From Diphasiastrum complanatum (Eukaryota > Streptophyta > Lycopodiopsida > Lycopodiales > Lycopodiaceae), in the NCBI GenBank assembly GCA_029204225.1, contig CM055101.1, positions 46,677,906-46,741,905 on the forward strand: a stretch of 64,000 bases of DNA. The letters run 5' to 3'. A program made the position numbers and the translations under genes. Shown piece after piece: positions 1 to 10,299 of this stretch. Each line of letters begins with the position of its first letter. Position 1 is the stretch's first letter. Below the pieces are notes generated by a model. The model did not search any database. It worked only from the letters and a program-made list of their open reading frames with translations, and was not told the origin of the DNA.

Positions 1-505
1 GAATCTGTGGGGCGGATTTGCAGTTCAAGTACTCACACGTGAATGACAACGAAACGACTCAATGTTTGCAAAGGATGGATGGCTAGCCTGTTTCTTGGGT
101 TAGTTTCATTTGCGACAACGCCCACCAGACGCAAGCAGGAAGTCAAAAGTTGGAAAGGGCCATTTCAAGGGAGATCTTCTATGGAGCAGTTGGTCTTCAT
201 TTTGGGACGGCCACCTTCGGAACTGAAACTCACTGAGCATGGGCGATATCCAGAATCTGTGGGGCGGATTTGCAGTTCAAGTACTCGCACGTGAACGACA
301 ATGAAACGACTCAATATCTGCAAAGGATGGATGGCTAGCCTATTTCTTGGATTAGTTTCATTTGCGACAACGCCCACCAGATGCAAGCAGGAAGTCAAAA
401 GTTGGAAAGGGCAATTTCAGGGGAGATCTTCTATGGAGCAGTTGGCCTTCATTTTGGGACGGCCACCTTCGGAACTGAAACTCACTGAGCATGGGTGATA
501 TCCAG
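1..505. repeat. 252-bp tandem repeat, two copies
   Basis: Copy 1 (1-252) and copy 2 (253-about 505) are near-identical, both starting gaatctgtggggcggatttg and both holding ctcactgagcatggg near their end. Copy 1 is cut by the window edge or starts there, so the array may be longer to the left. Short open frames inside it repeat the same peptide in both copies and look incidental. It lies upstream of a polypurine tract and an LTR, so it is probably part of the non-coding tail of a + strand LTR retrotransposon. Confidence 0.9.
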
Positions 506-897
506 TATCAGTTGGGTTTTTCCTCAAAGGGGAAAAGACTAGGATCCTCTTCAGAGATTGGCAACAAGTTGGATCGAGCCATAATCCTAGCAGATGGGAA
601 GCAAAGTGTTGGAAAGGCTTTTTGTCCGAAGAACTCTACTCTAAGTCCGATCAGCTGATTTTATAAGTGGAGGGAACTATCTCACACACCTCTCTCTTGG
701 GGCAAATTTTGAATGAAAGTTGATCAAAATGGGGGCAAATTCAAGGTGACCTAGCCATACTCACACGAGGAAACTGGCGAACTTTGGACCTAATAAGTTG
801 ATAAGTTTTTGTTGTGGAAAGGAAAGTTTGTTATAGGCTTTCTCTGGACCAGCAATGATGAGGAAACATATGAGTACGCTGGCTTGTGTTACGTGTA

Positions 898-1263
898 AGG
901 CAGCTGATCAATGAAGGAACTGTGAAAGTTGAGTCTTGCATGAGAGACTTGGTATTTCGAACGGACGCTAAGGGACAGTTCGCGTTGAGATCGGACTAGT
1001 GCAAACTCTAGGTGCATGTGTCTGATTCAAAGAGAGCTACTTGAAGCCAAGCTCGATGTACACTTCTTGTTTTGACTGTGAGGCAACTGACCAGTGATGG
1101 AATTGTGAAAGTCAAGTTTTGCGCGACGGACATGGTGCTTCAAACAAACGCAAAGAGATAGTTCGGATGCGGATCAAACTGGTGCGACCCTTTGGCTTTC
1201 CACGAGGTCAATGGTTACATTTGGGCTGATTCAAAGAGCGACTTCAAGCTAAGTGAGAGGTGC
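898..1263. repeat. degenerate ~183-bp tandem repeat
   Basis: The stretch starting aggcagctgatcaatgaagg at 898 recurs in diverged form at 1081 (aggcaactgaccagtgatgg). The following blocks also match: gaactgtgaaag/gaattgtgaaag, and ctgattcaaagag at 1021 and 1227. The changing offset implies an indel of about 23 bp. With the repeat at 1-505 it makes up the non-coding 3' part of the same element. I see no coding potential between 505 and 1823. Confidence 0.65.
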
Positions 1264-1798
1264 ATTGCGGAGTACTCAATCTTTGCCTACCTTAAAGGGC
1301 CAAGATGGAAAAGTATCAAGATCAGGCTGGGACAAGGAGAGAAATCAAGGTGCAGAAGCAACAAGGCACGGAGTGGACCATAAAGTGGGCAATCAAACGA
1401 TAAATCCTTCGGCTCAGGGAGCCTTGATACCTGTGCGGAACTGAACAAATCTGGAGCTCAGGGAGCTCAACACAAAGTGCATCAAGGACAAATCAGGAGC
1501 TCAAAGGAGTTCCAAAGTCGAAAGTCAGAAGCGACAGGGGCGAACATTTCAAAGAAAGGCCTCTGTCACCAGTTAATAAGGTTCTCGGATTTTACGAAAG
1601 CGATATCAAATCTACGCTTTTCCCAGACAAAGATATATTTTCAAGTTATGTAATTTTTCAGTACAAAGAGCTGAGCCTCCGACTTGTGGTGTGCCAGCTT
1701 CAATGTTTATAAAAAGTGGCCAGTAAAATTGAGTACTGTGCCAAGTAGCTTAAATGTATAGTTATTTTAATTGGGAGACACCTTTACTTTAATCTGAC

Positions 1799-1818
1799 AT
1801 CTGATGAGGACATCAGAT
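1799..1818. other. perfect 8-bp inverted repeat (hairpin) next to the PPT
   Basis: ATCTGATG, a 4-base AGGA loop and CATCAGAT form a perfect hairpin five bases before the polypurine tract. It could be an RNA structure at the end of the element transcript. The function is inferred from position only. Confidence 0.6.
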
Positions 1819-1823
1819 TTTAT

Positions 1824-1837
1824 AAAGGTGGGGTGGA
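1824..1837 (+). other. polypurine tract (PPT) of a + strand LTR element
   Basis: The purine-rich run AAAGGTGGGGTGGA abuts the LTR start TGTTGTAAAG. In LTR retrotransposons the PPT primes plus-strand DNA and sits directly 5' of the 3' LTR. This fixes the following LTR as a 3' LTR on the + strand. Confidence 0.65.
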
Positions 1838-3050
1838 TGTTGTAAAGCTATCTTTACAAGCTTTACTTCCCCAGCACCAGCAGCGCCCCTGCTGCTCCCG
1901 GTGCTAACGGCATCGGCGCCGCTCCCGGCGTCATTGTGACCAGAATCCAGCCGGCACCAAGTTCCTATGGCTGAAAATCTTTGATCGGTTCTAGCGGAAT
2001 CCAGAGAGCTCAAATCGATGTGCAATCACCTCACATGATCTAGGCATAAAGGAAGCCTGGGGATCAATAAAATCTAGAGAGAGAAAATGACTTTCTAGAA
2101 AGGGAAAATCCTAGAGAGAGAAAAACGTGCTTTACCAGCTTGGGTCGAGTGCTTGGTATGAGGGGGGGGGGGTGCCGAATCACACCAATACTATAGGGGA
2201 GTGTGGGTTGCGACTCAGGGCGAGCTCCAACCAAGTCTCAGCCTCCCTTGCTGGAATGTTGTCATGGCTCTCGCCTTGGCATGCTAGCGCCCCGGAGACT
2301 AGGGTCGGTCACACACTTGAAATGTAACCTTCTCAGATTTATCAATAAAGTGGGATTTTTCTCAAACTGAGTCTGATTACCTTCTGGGTTTCAGTGTTCG
2401 GTAAAAGCGCCAGTTGTAAGGCCACTTCCAATTTTTTAAGTTGGATGAGGGTCGTATCCCGGGACACCAGCGGTATGCCGTCAAGACCATTTGGTTCGTG
2501 GCGCCAGCGGTATGCTGTCGGGATCATTTGGTCCAGGAACTGGTTGTTTCTATATCTGTCGCGGCTTGTGGTTCTGAGTGTTCCTTGCATGAACGTGAAT
2601 GGGTTAAGCTCTTGGGGAACGGGCTCTAACCTGTCGGCTGAGTTGCATGGCTTGCTTGGGTGGAAGTTACCTGTTTATGGCTATCCAGTCTGGCGTGGCG
2701 CCAGGTTGGCTTCCAGCGCTCGTGACGAAGCTTTTAGCTGGTTAAGTCTGATGTAAGTCAGACCGCTTGCTTGGATTGGATGTTACTCGTTTGTAACGAA
2801 GCTTTGAGTTGGTTAAGTTTGATGTAACTTGGGCGGCTTGCTTGGAGGGAAGTCACCCACATCGAGACCCCCGATCTGGCATGGCGCCAGGTTGGATCTC
2901 AATGTTGGTTTTCAGGAACTTCAAGTTGGTTAAGTTTGATCGTTGTTGGCGAGTTGGCTGCTTGTATGTCAAGTGGGTTTGGATGGCAAGAGTTGAAGGT
3001 TGGGAAGCTAAGTCGTGGTTCCCGGCTCCCTTTGGGATGCCTGCGCTACA
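1838..3050 (+). mobile_element. 3' LTR (~1.2 kb) of a + strand LTR retrotransposon
   Basis: It starts TGTTGTAAAGC right after a PPT. A second copy in inverted orientation at 21086-21811 confirms it is a dispersed repeat: shared blocks include the CAGCAC-rich GC stretch, the passage starting ggtatgctgtcgggaccatt, and gctctaacct. The 3' end is placed at ...ctgcgctaca (3050) because minus-strand gypsy pol coding begins abruptly there. The last 350 bp hold a degenerate internal repeat with ggttaagtttgatgtaa at about 2740, 2811 and 2928 and tggcgccagg at about 2694 and 2881. AATAAA lies at about 2343. The 5' LTR and coding part would be left of the window. The end coordinate is an inference. Confidence 0.65.
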
Positions 3051-3052
3051 CC

Positions 3053-3910
3053 CTAAGATATTATCGGTCGTATCTCAGATTCATAAGCACATCGTCGAAT
3101 AATGCCGTCAACGCCTCTTTTGTAAAGTTGTCCCGAATTAACTGAAAGGGCGCTGCTTTTATTAAAAAAATTTCTTTTTTCGGTTGTACTCAGGCCTTCT
3201 TTTAGTCGGCCTGTTGTGAGGAACTGAGTGATCTCCTCAGCCCATAGGGGTGTGGCATCGATCTGAAAAAGACACATATCAGGAAGATCATCGTTGACTG
3301 GTGCAGTTGCTTTTTCAGCACTTGGTAGTCTGGAAAGGTGATCCGCCATGGAATGTTGGGTCCCTTTCCAAACGACTACACGGAAATTAAATTCCTCCAA
3401 AATCAGTAGCCATCGAGCTATTTGTCCCGTCTTACAGGACTTATTAACGATATATAGGAGTGCTTGATGGTCTGTGTAGAAAGCAAAGGTCTGGCCTAAT
3501 AAATAATGTCGTAGTTGTTGTACCGCATATACCATTGCCAATGCTTCTCTCTCGGTAGTTTTATAGTTTACTTCAGCAGGCACCAGTTGCCTGCTTAAGA
3601 AAAGTATAGGAAAATCTTTGCCATACTCGTCCGGTTGTGCAAAGAGACCTCCAATGGCATATTTACTTGCGTCAGTATGCACATGGAATTCTTTCGTGTA
3701 ATCTGGCGAGCGGAGTATGGGGGACGTTGTGAGGGCTGTTTTCAACTCCTCAAAGGCCTTAATTCGTTCTTTGGTCCAGCGCGGATCTACCACAAATAAA
3801 TAAACGAGGCATGCCTTGCCGACATAGTCGATTATAAAGATGCGATAATAGTTGGTATGACCGAGGAAGACATATACTTCCTTCACTATTGCAGGTAGGG
3901 GCATGTCCAC
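3053..3910 (-). pseudogene. gypsy pol: end of RT, RNase H, start of integrase
   Basis: This 285-codon piece of Ty3/gypsy pol encodes the RT thumb/connection (FLGHTNYYR near residue 17), then RNase H, which degrades the RNA of the RNA:DNA hybrid. The RNase H core shows HTDASKYAIGG (catalytic D), TTEREALA (catalytic E), YTDHQAL (catalytic D) and HSMADHLSRL near its end. The last 30 residues (QLYKRGVDGIIRRC) match the start of the integrase N-terminal region, and the frame ends at 3053 at the junction with the inserted LTR. The initial Met is not a true start. It continues from the RT piece through a frameshift near 4012. Inside RNase H the catalytic residues look conserved, so decay is mainly by frameshift. 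Confidence 0.88.
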
Positions 3911-4011
3911 TATAAGCTTGATTTTTGACGGGTCAGTAGAAATACCGTCCTTTGATATTATATGCCTGAGTACAACCCTGTGGTTGACCCATATTTGGCA
4001 TTTATCAGGGT

Positions 4012-4905
4012 TTATGAGATGCCGAACCTACGACAATGAATGAAGATTTTCTCCAAGGCGTCTAAGTGCGTAGCAGCGGAAGAATGTACACCTAGATCGT
4101 CGAGATAAATCTCCACTATCCGATGTAACAGATCTTGAAAGGCCAGGTGCATGACCTGTTGGAAAGTTGAGGGGGTGTTACATAAGCCAAAAGGCATAAC
4201 GTTATGAGCGTAAACGCCGTTCTCTGTGGCAAAAGCCATTTTATGTTTATTTTCAGGGGCTATTTGAACAAGGAAATAACAGCTGAATCCATCCAAGAAG
4301 CTGAAAGCTTCAGCTCCTGCCATTTCCTCTACTATTTGGGTCGTTAAGGGCAAGAGAAAATGGTCTTTCTTCTTGAGGTCAACACATATACAAAGCTTGC
4401 CATTTTTTTTGGGTACAACCACAATGGGTGATACCCAATCAGTATGTTGGACTTCATAAATGAAGCCAGCATCCAGCAATTTCTTAATATCCTCATTGAT
4501 CCTCTCACGATACACTATAATACTGCGGTAAGGTTTAGCCTTAACAGGCTTAGCATTGTCTTCTAGAGGAATCCGATGTACTACTATTTCAGGGGGGATT
4601 CCTTTCATTTCGGTATAATTCCATGCAAATACATCCCTGTATTTGTGTAATAAAGTTTCTAGATCAGACAGTTGGGTTGATGACAGATGTGCACCAACAT
4701 GCACTATGTGATCTATGTCCTCGTCAGGATCCTTAAGGTTTAGTGGAATTGTCTTAGCGAGTACTTCAAAGGAATTGGAACTTGGATTAGGTTCCTGATG
4801 TGGCTGCGGTAACTGGATAACAACGTCATCTAGTGTAAAGTCTTTGAACTTCTGTGGAAGATCGAAAGGTGGGTCTACAAAATGTTCTAGGACTTTAGGA
4901 ATCAT
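4012..4905 (-). pseudogene. gypsy pol: reverse transcriptase
   Basis: Residues about 100-297 carry Ty3/gypsy RT. The signs are the KPYR lead-in, VVPKKNGKLCICVDL, SFLDGFSCY (first catalytic Asp), MPFGLCNTPSTFQ and the YLDD box (IYLDDLGVHS). The usual YRMC.DYR-type motif is altered (CICVDLKKKD), and the N-terminal 90 residues are the protease-RT linker ending in VFAWNYTEM. The frame stops at 4012, where a single-base frameshift separates it from the RNase H piece; the coding sense continues in another frame. The Met at 4905 is internal to a polyprotein, not a true start. Confidence 0.9.
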
Positions 4906-4910
4906 TTGAG

Positions 4911-5513
4911 TTAATTCTTTACTAGACGAGGAAGCTTTGTTGGACTGGTTGTTGTCTGTCCCTCTGACAAGGGCTTGATTGGCTGTTTAATCTTGGCACA
5001 CATCTGTTTTTGACGCTCGATTAATTTTGTATCAATAATTTTATTTTTTTGTAACCGAGGTTTTTGTGGTTTTTGAATAGGTGGTGTTGTGGCCTCCCTT
5101 ACCATACCGGCGTCGATCGTATCCCAGACTTCGTCGGGATACATGTCCCAAGTATATACATTGGATTTGGGCCTATATGCTTGTGTGTTTGGTACTTTGG
5201 ATGTTAGTTGGATATGAGCCAACGGTCCTGGTGACTTGATCTCCTTAGGAATGACTTTGGACGAATAATGTTGAGCATCTAGATAGAGGAGTACATGATC
5301 ATCCGTCATTTCGACATCATCCATGGAAAGAATACCTTCTTCCGAAATATGGGTAGTAGAGACACTAGGTTCTCCTAGGCACCAAGCTATAGGAATGGGG
5401 TCTATCATCATAAGCGGGATGATGGGTGTGTCAATGTCTGTAAAAGATGGGAGAATATCCACATCTTCTGCAGCCGTTTCGATACGACATCGATTGGAAT
5501 CCACACAGTCCAC
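4911..5513 (-). pseudogene. gypsy pol: linker between protease and RT
   Basis: An acidic then Lys/Pro-rich 200-codon stretch lies between protease and RT in the same polyprotein order. It has no enzyme motif. It holds repeated acidic segments (DVDILPSFTDIDTP) and a basic end (LIERQKQMCAKIKQP). Plant gypsy elements usually have a poorly conserved linker here. It is assigned by position. Confidence 0.6.
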
Positions 5514-5552
5514 GGTGGCTAGTGCATGACCCCAATTGATTATGTTCGTGGT

Positions 5553-6065
5553 TCATGTATAGTAGCCTTTTGGTTGGATCGGGACACTATCTGATTCGTT
5601 ATATGTTGTAGAAGACCAATCATTGTATACCTTGGCAGGCTTGACATGGCCATTTGAGTCAACAATGACTCGTTTATCGTGGTTGCCAAAGGTAATTTTG
5701 CTATTCTTCCAGTCTTGGACAACACCTGCCATCTGGAGCCAGGGTGTACCAAGAAGGAGCTTATACGTATTGGCATCTTCTGGTAGGTCTAAGATGACAC
5801 AATCGATGATAAACTTGACACCTGCTATTCGAACGTTTATATTTGATAAATGACCAGCAGGGTCAGTAACTCGTTGATCAACCATACGAAGTTTATAACG
5901 TGGTTGATCGAGGGTATTGAAGCCCCATGACTTTGCCAATGACAAAGCCCCTATATTAACGCCTGATCTGCTATCGAGGATAGCAGATACTGTGGGATAA
6001 TCTTTATAGGACAAAGGTAGTGTGATGTTATTCCCCTTAGTAACATCTATATTCATCAGATTCAT
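5553..6065 (-). pseudogene. gypsy retropepsin-like aspartic protease
   Basis: A 170-codon piece matches the aspartic protease that processes Gag-Pol. Signs are the hydrophobic strand before the active site, AILDSRSGVNI (the family has D-[ST]-G, so the Gly is replaced by Arg here), the flap region, and LLLGTPWLQ near the end, corresponding to the ILG-type motif. The Gly-to-Arg change would be expected to inactivate the enzyme. A related protease relic in the other orientation lies at 13740-14336 and shares the pattern LL-x-x-P then KITF-x-N. Confidence 0.75.
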
Positions 6066-6111
6066 AGAAATCTGAGGAGTTTCAGGAATCTCTTCTGGTT
6101 TTCGTTGTTCA

Positions 6112-6603
6112 TCAGGATAGGAGGCAGTTGAAAACTACGATGGATATAGCATTGAAGGATTTGATAGCACTATGGAACGACATGGCGAGTTGAGCTTGCA
6201 GGAGGTCAGAAAATACTTCAAGTCCCTGCAGGGATTGCTCCTTTCCGGGGATATGAGCTGATAACAGAAATTCATCTCGAAATTCGTTGTATTGCCTTTG
6301 TTCCACCTTTGGGTCTGGGTAATATTTTGGTAATGTGGAGGCCGTCAAATGGCTTCCATGTGGGTCAGCTGATTGTCCATGGTTTTGTTGGTGTTCTTGA
6401 TGTTGGCGTTGTGCTCTAGTAAGAACTCTAACAGGTTCGATTGTGATATGACGTGCTGGAAGGATCCTGTTAGGTTGTTTAGGACATTCTTTGAAGTTGT
6501 GTTTGCGAACACAGTCAGGACATTCCGCATGGTATTGGTTTTTGACTTTACAATCGGCCATGAAATGTCCTGTTTCGCCACGGATAAAGCAGCGGTTGCT
6601 CAT
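6112..6603 (-). pseudogene. gypsy gag C-terminal zinc-knuckle region
   Basis: The open piece starts at a degraded CCHC knuckle, CFIRGETGHFMADC, in which the second Cys is Arg. A second Cys/His cluster (CPDCVRKHNFKEC) follows, then a Gln/His-rich linker. Zinc knuckles of Gag bind the element's RNA. The frame then runs towards the protease. Lost Cys and surrounding frameshifts mark it as non-functional. Confidence 0.65.
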
Positions 6604-6659
6604 TGGTCCGGTGGCGATAGCGTAACCATCTTGGATGGCTAGCTGTTTTGGATTTTCTG

Positions 6660-7206
6660 GTGGTGTGGAATACTCAGCTTGTTTTCATGAACATGAGTTG
6701 TCGGTTTGATACTGGTGATGGCTAGATGATGGAATTGATGTATTATGATGATATGATTGATCATAGGAGTTTTCTACCAGGTGTGTGTGGGCAGACTCTC
6801 GTGGATGTCTATGTTTTTGTGCTCCTAGATCCTGTTGTCCTCGTGGTGGTGGTCCTAAGAGTGCCAACTGTGGTTGAGGTTCATGTCTAGGTTGTCTGGG
6901 CAACTCTTGTATATGGATCTGGCTGTTTCATGGTGGATAGGACGTGTGTTGTTGCTGTGAAACAAATGGTTGTCGAGGAGGTTGATAATGTCCTCCTAAC
7001 TGGTTGTCAAGCTGATTCCTCGGGTTATAATAGCAACAAAGGGAGGTATGCCCCATAAAGTCACAGATTTCACATTTGATCAGAGAGGTATCTGGGACCG
7101 GTTGGTATGAAGGGCACTCATTGCTAGTGTGTGTTCCTCGGCAGTGAGGGCACCATGTGTTCTCTCGTCTATGATGGATTTGGCCAGTGAGTAACTGACC
7201 TGGCAT
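6660..7206 (-). pseudogene. gypsy gag middle: Pro/Gln-rich linker with Cys/His clusters
   Basis: Two adjoining open pieces (7206-6928 and 6903-6685) encode CPHCRGTHTSNEC and CEICDFMGHTSLCC, both knuckle-like, followed by a Pro/Gln/His-rich linker. They are separated by a stop. They continue from the gag capsid piece through a frameshift near 7200 and lead to the knuckle piece at 6603. Assigned by composition and order. Confidence 0.55.
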
Positions 7207-8081
7207 CCAACTTTGGGTTGCTGATCAAGCAACTCCATCTGTGTTTTCCATAACTGTTCTCGTGTGTCATCGTTTGGTCGAGCTTCTTGGACGACACGAT
7301 GTGCTCTTCGTTCACGTGGTTCATCCACATCGGAGCCCTCATCTTCTTCCCGAATGGCATCAAACATGGCTTGTTTCAATGATGTATATTCATCATTGGA
7401 ACGAAGTTCACGTCGTATCCAACGTGCGAGTCCAACGAGGAACCAAATGATGAGCATGGACTCAGTAGGTTGCTCTTGTACCTGGCTTTTTAAGCGTTTA
7501 AATCGTTCAATGTAGTGACGTACTTTTTCGTCTTTTGTCATTTTGATATTACTTAATTTGACAAAAGGGTTTTCTATCAAGCGAAAAGGCTTGAACCATT
7601 TGATGAAGGCCTCTTTCAAGAGTAACGAGTCACGTTTATCTTCACGATCAAGGTTAAAAAACCACTCTCGTGCGTGATCGATCATGGTCATCGAGAAGAG
7701 TTGGACCATGGCCTCTGGTGATGTCTCACCGTAGACGTCACAGGCGTTCTCAAAGACTTGGAGAAATATTTGAGGATCAGTGTTACCATCGTACTTAGGT
7801 AAGTCTAGCTTTGGGGTCCTTTTTTCAGTACGTGAAACATTATTTGCGAAAGCTCCGTTTAAGTGAGCTCGTGCATATGAGGATTCGGCAACATGAAATT
7901 GTGGTCGCTCGTATGGAGCTTCATAACGCATAGGTTCCCATCTGTTGAATGGGTTTGTGGATGGCTCTTGGACTTGGGATTTCATCCGAGAATATCTGTT
8001 AATTCGAGCCTGTTCGGTGGATGGGGAGACCATCTCTGGTGGATAGTCCTCTGTAGTATTCGGATCATAAGGGCGATCCAT
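7080..8081 (-). pseudogene. gypsy gag capsid domain (Retrotrans_gag)
   Basis: A 333-codon frame starts at a plausible gag Met (8081). Residues 85-230 carry the capsid signature of plant gypsy gag: LDLPKYDGNTDPQIFLQVFE, AREWFFNL, WFKPFRLIENPF and the YIERFKRLK helix with WFLVGLARWIRREL. An acidic EEDEGSDVDEPRERR segment follows. The last ~40 residues are out of frame with the knuckles, so a frameshift lies near 7200. This is the structural protein that forms the cytoplasmic particle. Confidence 0.88.
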
Positions 8082-8154
8082 GACAGCTCGTAGAGTGTCG
8101 GAGGGTTGTGGAAATAAGCCCGTGCACTCTGGTTACAGTTGTCAAAATGCGGTT

Positions 8155-8225
8155 GTTGTGGTCTGTGGTTGTCGATTGAGGTCTACTGTGGTCTGTTGTG
8201 GTTTATTGTGGTCTATTGCGGGCTA
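8155..8225. repeat. short GTGGTCT-type minisatellite
   Basis: GTGGTCTNTTG-like units of 10-11 bp recur here (gtggtctgttgtggtttattgtgg and neighbours), grading into GT-rich sequence up to about 8330. It lies just upstream of the gypsy gag start, in the element's leader. No coding signal. Confidence 0.5.
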
Positions 8226-9689
8226 TGACGGTTGTGTGCAGGTGATGGCAGTCGTTGAAGGTCGTAGGAGTCATAGGCCGTAATATGGCGGTGGATGGCA
8301 GTCAAGGACGGTTGTTGTTGGTTGTCGATGATGATGGAGGAGTCGTATCTCATGTGTATTTCTAAAGATATCTTGATTTTTAGTGTGTAGAATGCCATTT
8401 TGTTGTTGATCTTGCATCCATACATGCTATTGTTGTATGTACATGGATAGTACCTCACTGTTTTTAAGTGCTTATGATCAGATCCTAGTGATTTATGCAA
8501 TTCTAACATGCCTAAATTGATGATTTATATCTTGTAGCTAAATCTAGATGTGCATTAGAATTTGGTCAAGATTTTAGAGATCCATTAAGTATGCTGTGAT
8601 CTATTTTTTCACAATTGGGTGGAAAACAGAGGAAATTTGAGAAATTTCCGGTTTTGTGGGGGTGTTGACGGATTTTTTGAAAAATCACATTGTTTGCAGT
8701 TAATATCGCATCAATTGGAGAGCTGTAAATTGCATCAAGACACTTGAGGTAGGGTGACTTCAGTGGTATAGAAAGTTGCAAGAAGAAGCTCAAGGATAGA
8801 TTGAGCATAGCCCAAGTAACCTCCATATTTCTTCAGCTAGGGTTTATAGTAAAAATAACATGGATCGTCCATTGTAAAAGCTATTTTTCAGATCTCTAAA
8901 ATGTTGGGAATGGGCGCCCTATTAAAGGCATTCAACTGCTATGAGGCCATAGAGGGCCGTGAGGAGCAGAGGGCATGGTGATCATGGAAGGGGGCGACAA
9001 AGGAACCCTGTTAACAGCCATAGCTGGAAGCATTGGAGGAGGAGGAAGAAAATGTGAAGAAGAGGTGGTGGAGGGTCGCGCGCGGTGAGGCAGGCCAGGT
9101 ACGTAGTGTTTTGGTGGGTCCAGCAGCCCTAAGAGCCAGATTCGGTGAGCAAAATCTCTGCTACTCATCCGTGTTGGATTTACTCCTCCTACTCTCCTAA
9201 ATCCCAATTTTAATCGGCCTCCATTCATTCTGAAAATTTTTCTAATGTTGTCACGCAGTCTGCATTTTTTACATGCAATTGCACAGACAAAGAAAAGGTG
9301 AATGAATCGCGACACTGTGTTCTTACACAGGTCATGGTGACAGGCAAAAAGGGGACACTACCTTACTGAATGCCAAAGGTGCCCTAACAGATAAGGCACG
9401 CTGTAAATCTTATCCTAAGGCCATTCGTAAGAGTGACGCACTTTTGCGTCATCACCAACGTTCACTTCAATACTGGCTGACGTCGCACCCTTTTCACACT
9501 CACCCCATGCAGTTGCGCTAACAGATTGGACAACGATTGCAGCCACCCATGATCTCCTACAGACAACACATCCACTCTATACTTTCGCATCTGCACACCT
9601 GTAATTTTATGTATATATATTGGATACCATCTACGTATTCTATGATGATGAATTCTGATGAAGCAAGATAAGTCTAGAACAAGTGAAGG
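8226..9689. other. no recognisable gene
   Basis: About 1.5 kb probably covering the gypsy leader and unknown repeats. Short open frames on both strands lack family motifs. The palindrome gggcgccc near 8915 could be a decayed TGGCGCC-type primer site for the minus-strand gypsy, but no LTR end of the TG...CA type could be fixed beside it. Confidence 0.5.
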
Positions 9690-10166
9690 AGGTTTCATTC
9701 CTCATTACAAACAAAAATAAGCTTTGTAGGGCTCGAGGTTTTGTCCGCTACAGTCTTGTGCTCTACCGCATTATTGTCTTGTATACTTGATATACTTAAT
9801 CTGACACAATTCATTTGTTTAGCGTTTTAGATCTGTCAATATTGCTATACTTATTCTTCATTCTCTCTGATCTTTCTTGTTGCTCTTTCTGGTAATAGAC
9901 GATTAACTTTTAGTCTTGTCTTTTGCGAATAATTCGCAACTATTAGTCGAGCACAGTCTAGCTCTTCGCGAATCTTCGCGACAGATAATTTGTCTTGCAA
10001 AAAGAATGACTGTGATTTCTATCACTAAAGTTCTGTTCATTCTGATAGGCATAGTCATGCTTAGGGAGAGAGTCATTTAACTCATTCCGCTGTGCACGAA
10101 CATTTTTTGTTCGAGTTCGTTTGTTGTTCGTGTTCGTCATTTATTCTTCCTCCCTCTCTCCCAACA
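9690..10166 (-). mobile_element. LTR of family C, minus strand
   Basis: Read on the minus strand it begins TGTTGGGAGAGAGGGAGG at 10166 and is homologous to the + strand copy at 14590-14968. Shared blocks are aataaatgacgaacacg, cgcctatcagaatgaa in near form, aatttgtcttgcaa, and the string from gtctattacc to agagcaac. It is rich in TCGCGAA-type palindromes. The 3' end is uncertain; a TGGTATCC string at about 9629 on the minus strand could be a decayed primer-binding site. Confidence 0.65.
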
Positions 10167-10299
10167 ATCCGATCATGTAGAGCTGAGATCAATGGTCAAG
10201 GTCATGCTTGGGAGAACAATTGTGGACAGTCAAATGGAAATCAGTTGTTGGATAGTCCTATAGAGGACTTAAAGGGACCCTGAAGGGCAATGAAGTGGA

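Larger units (their letters stand above)
3051..8081 (-). mobile_element. degenerate Ty3/gypsy retrotransposon, gag to RNase H
   Basis: On the minus strand the order gag, zinc knuckles, aspartic protease, RT, RNase H is that of Ty3/gypsy. The coding region is split into at least six open pieces by frameshifts and stops, so it is dead. Coding stops abruptly at 3051-3053, just after RNase H and the start of the integrase N-terminal segment, where the + strand LTR (1838-3050) begins. Integrase and the 3' LTR should lie left of the window if the break is an insertion. I could not identify its 5' LTR or primer-binding site in 8082-9690. Confidence 0.9.

Noticed and set aside
1838-3050. 3' LTR of the minus-strand gypsy at 3051-8081
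   Set aside because: The PPT and the TG start are on the + strand and point away from the gypsy, and integrase is missing between them.
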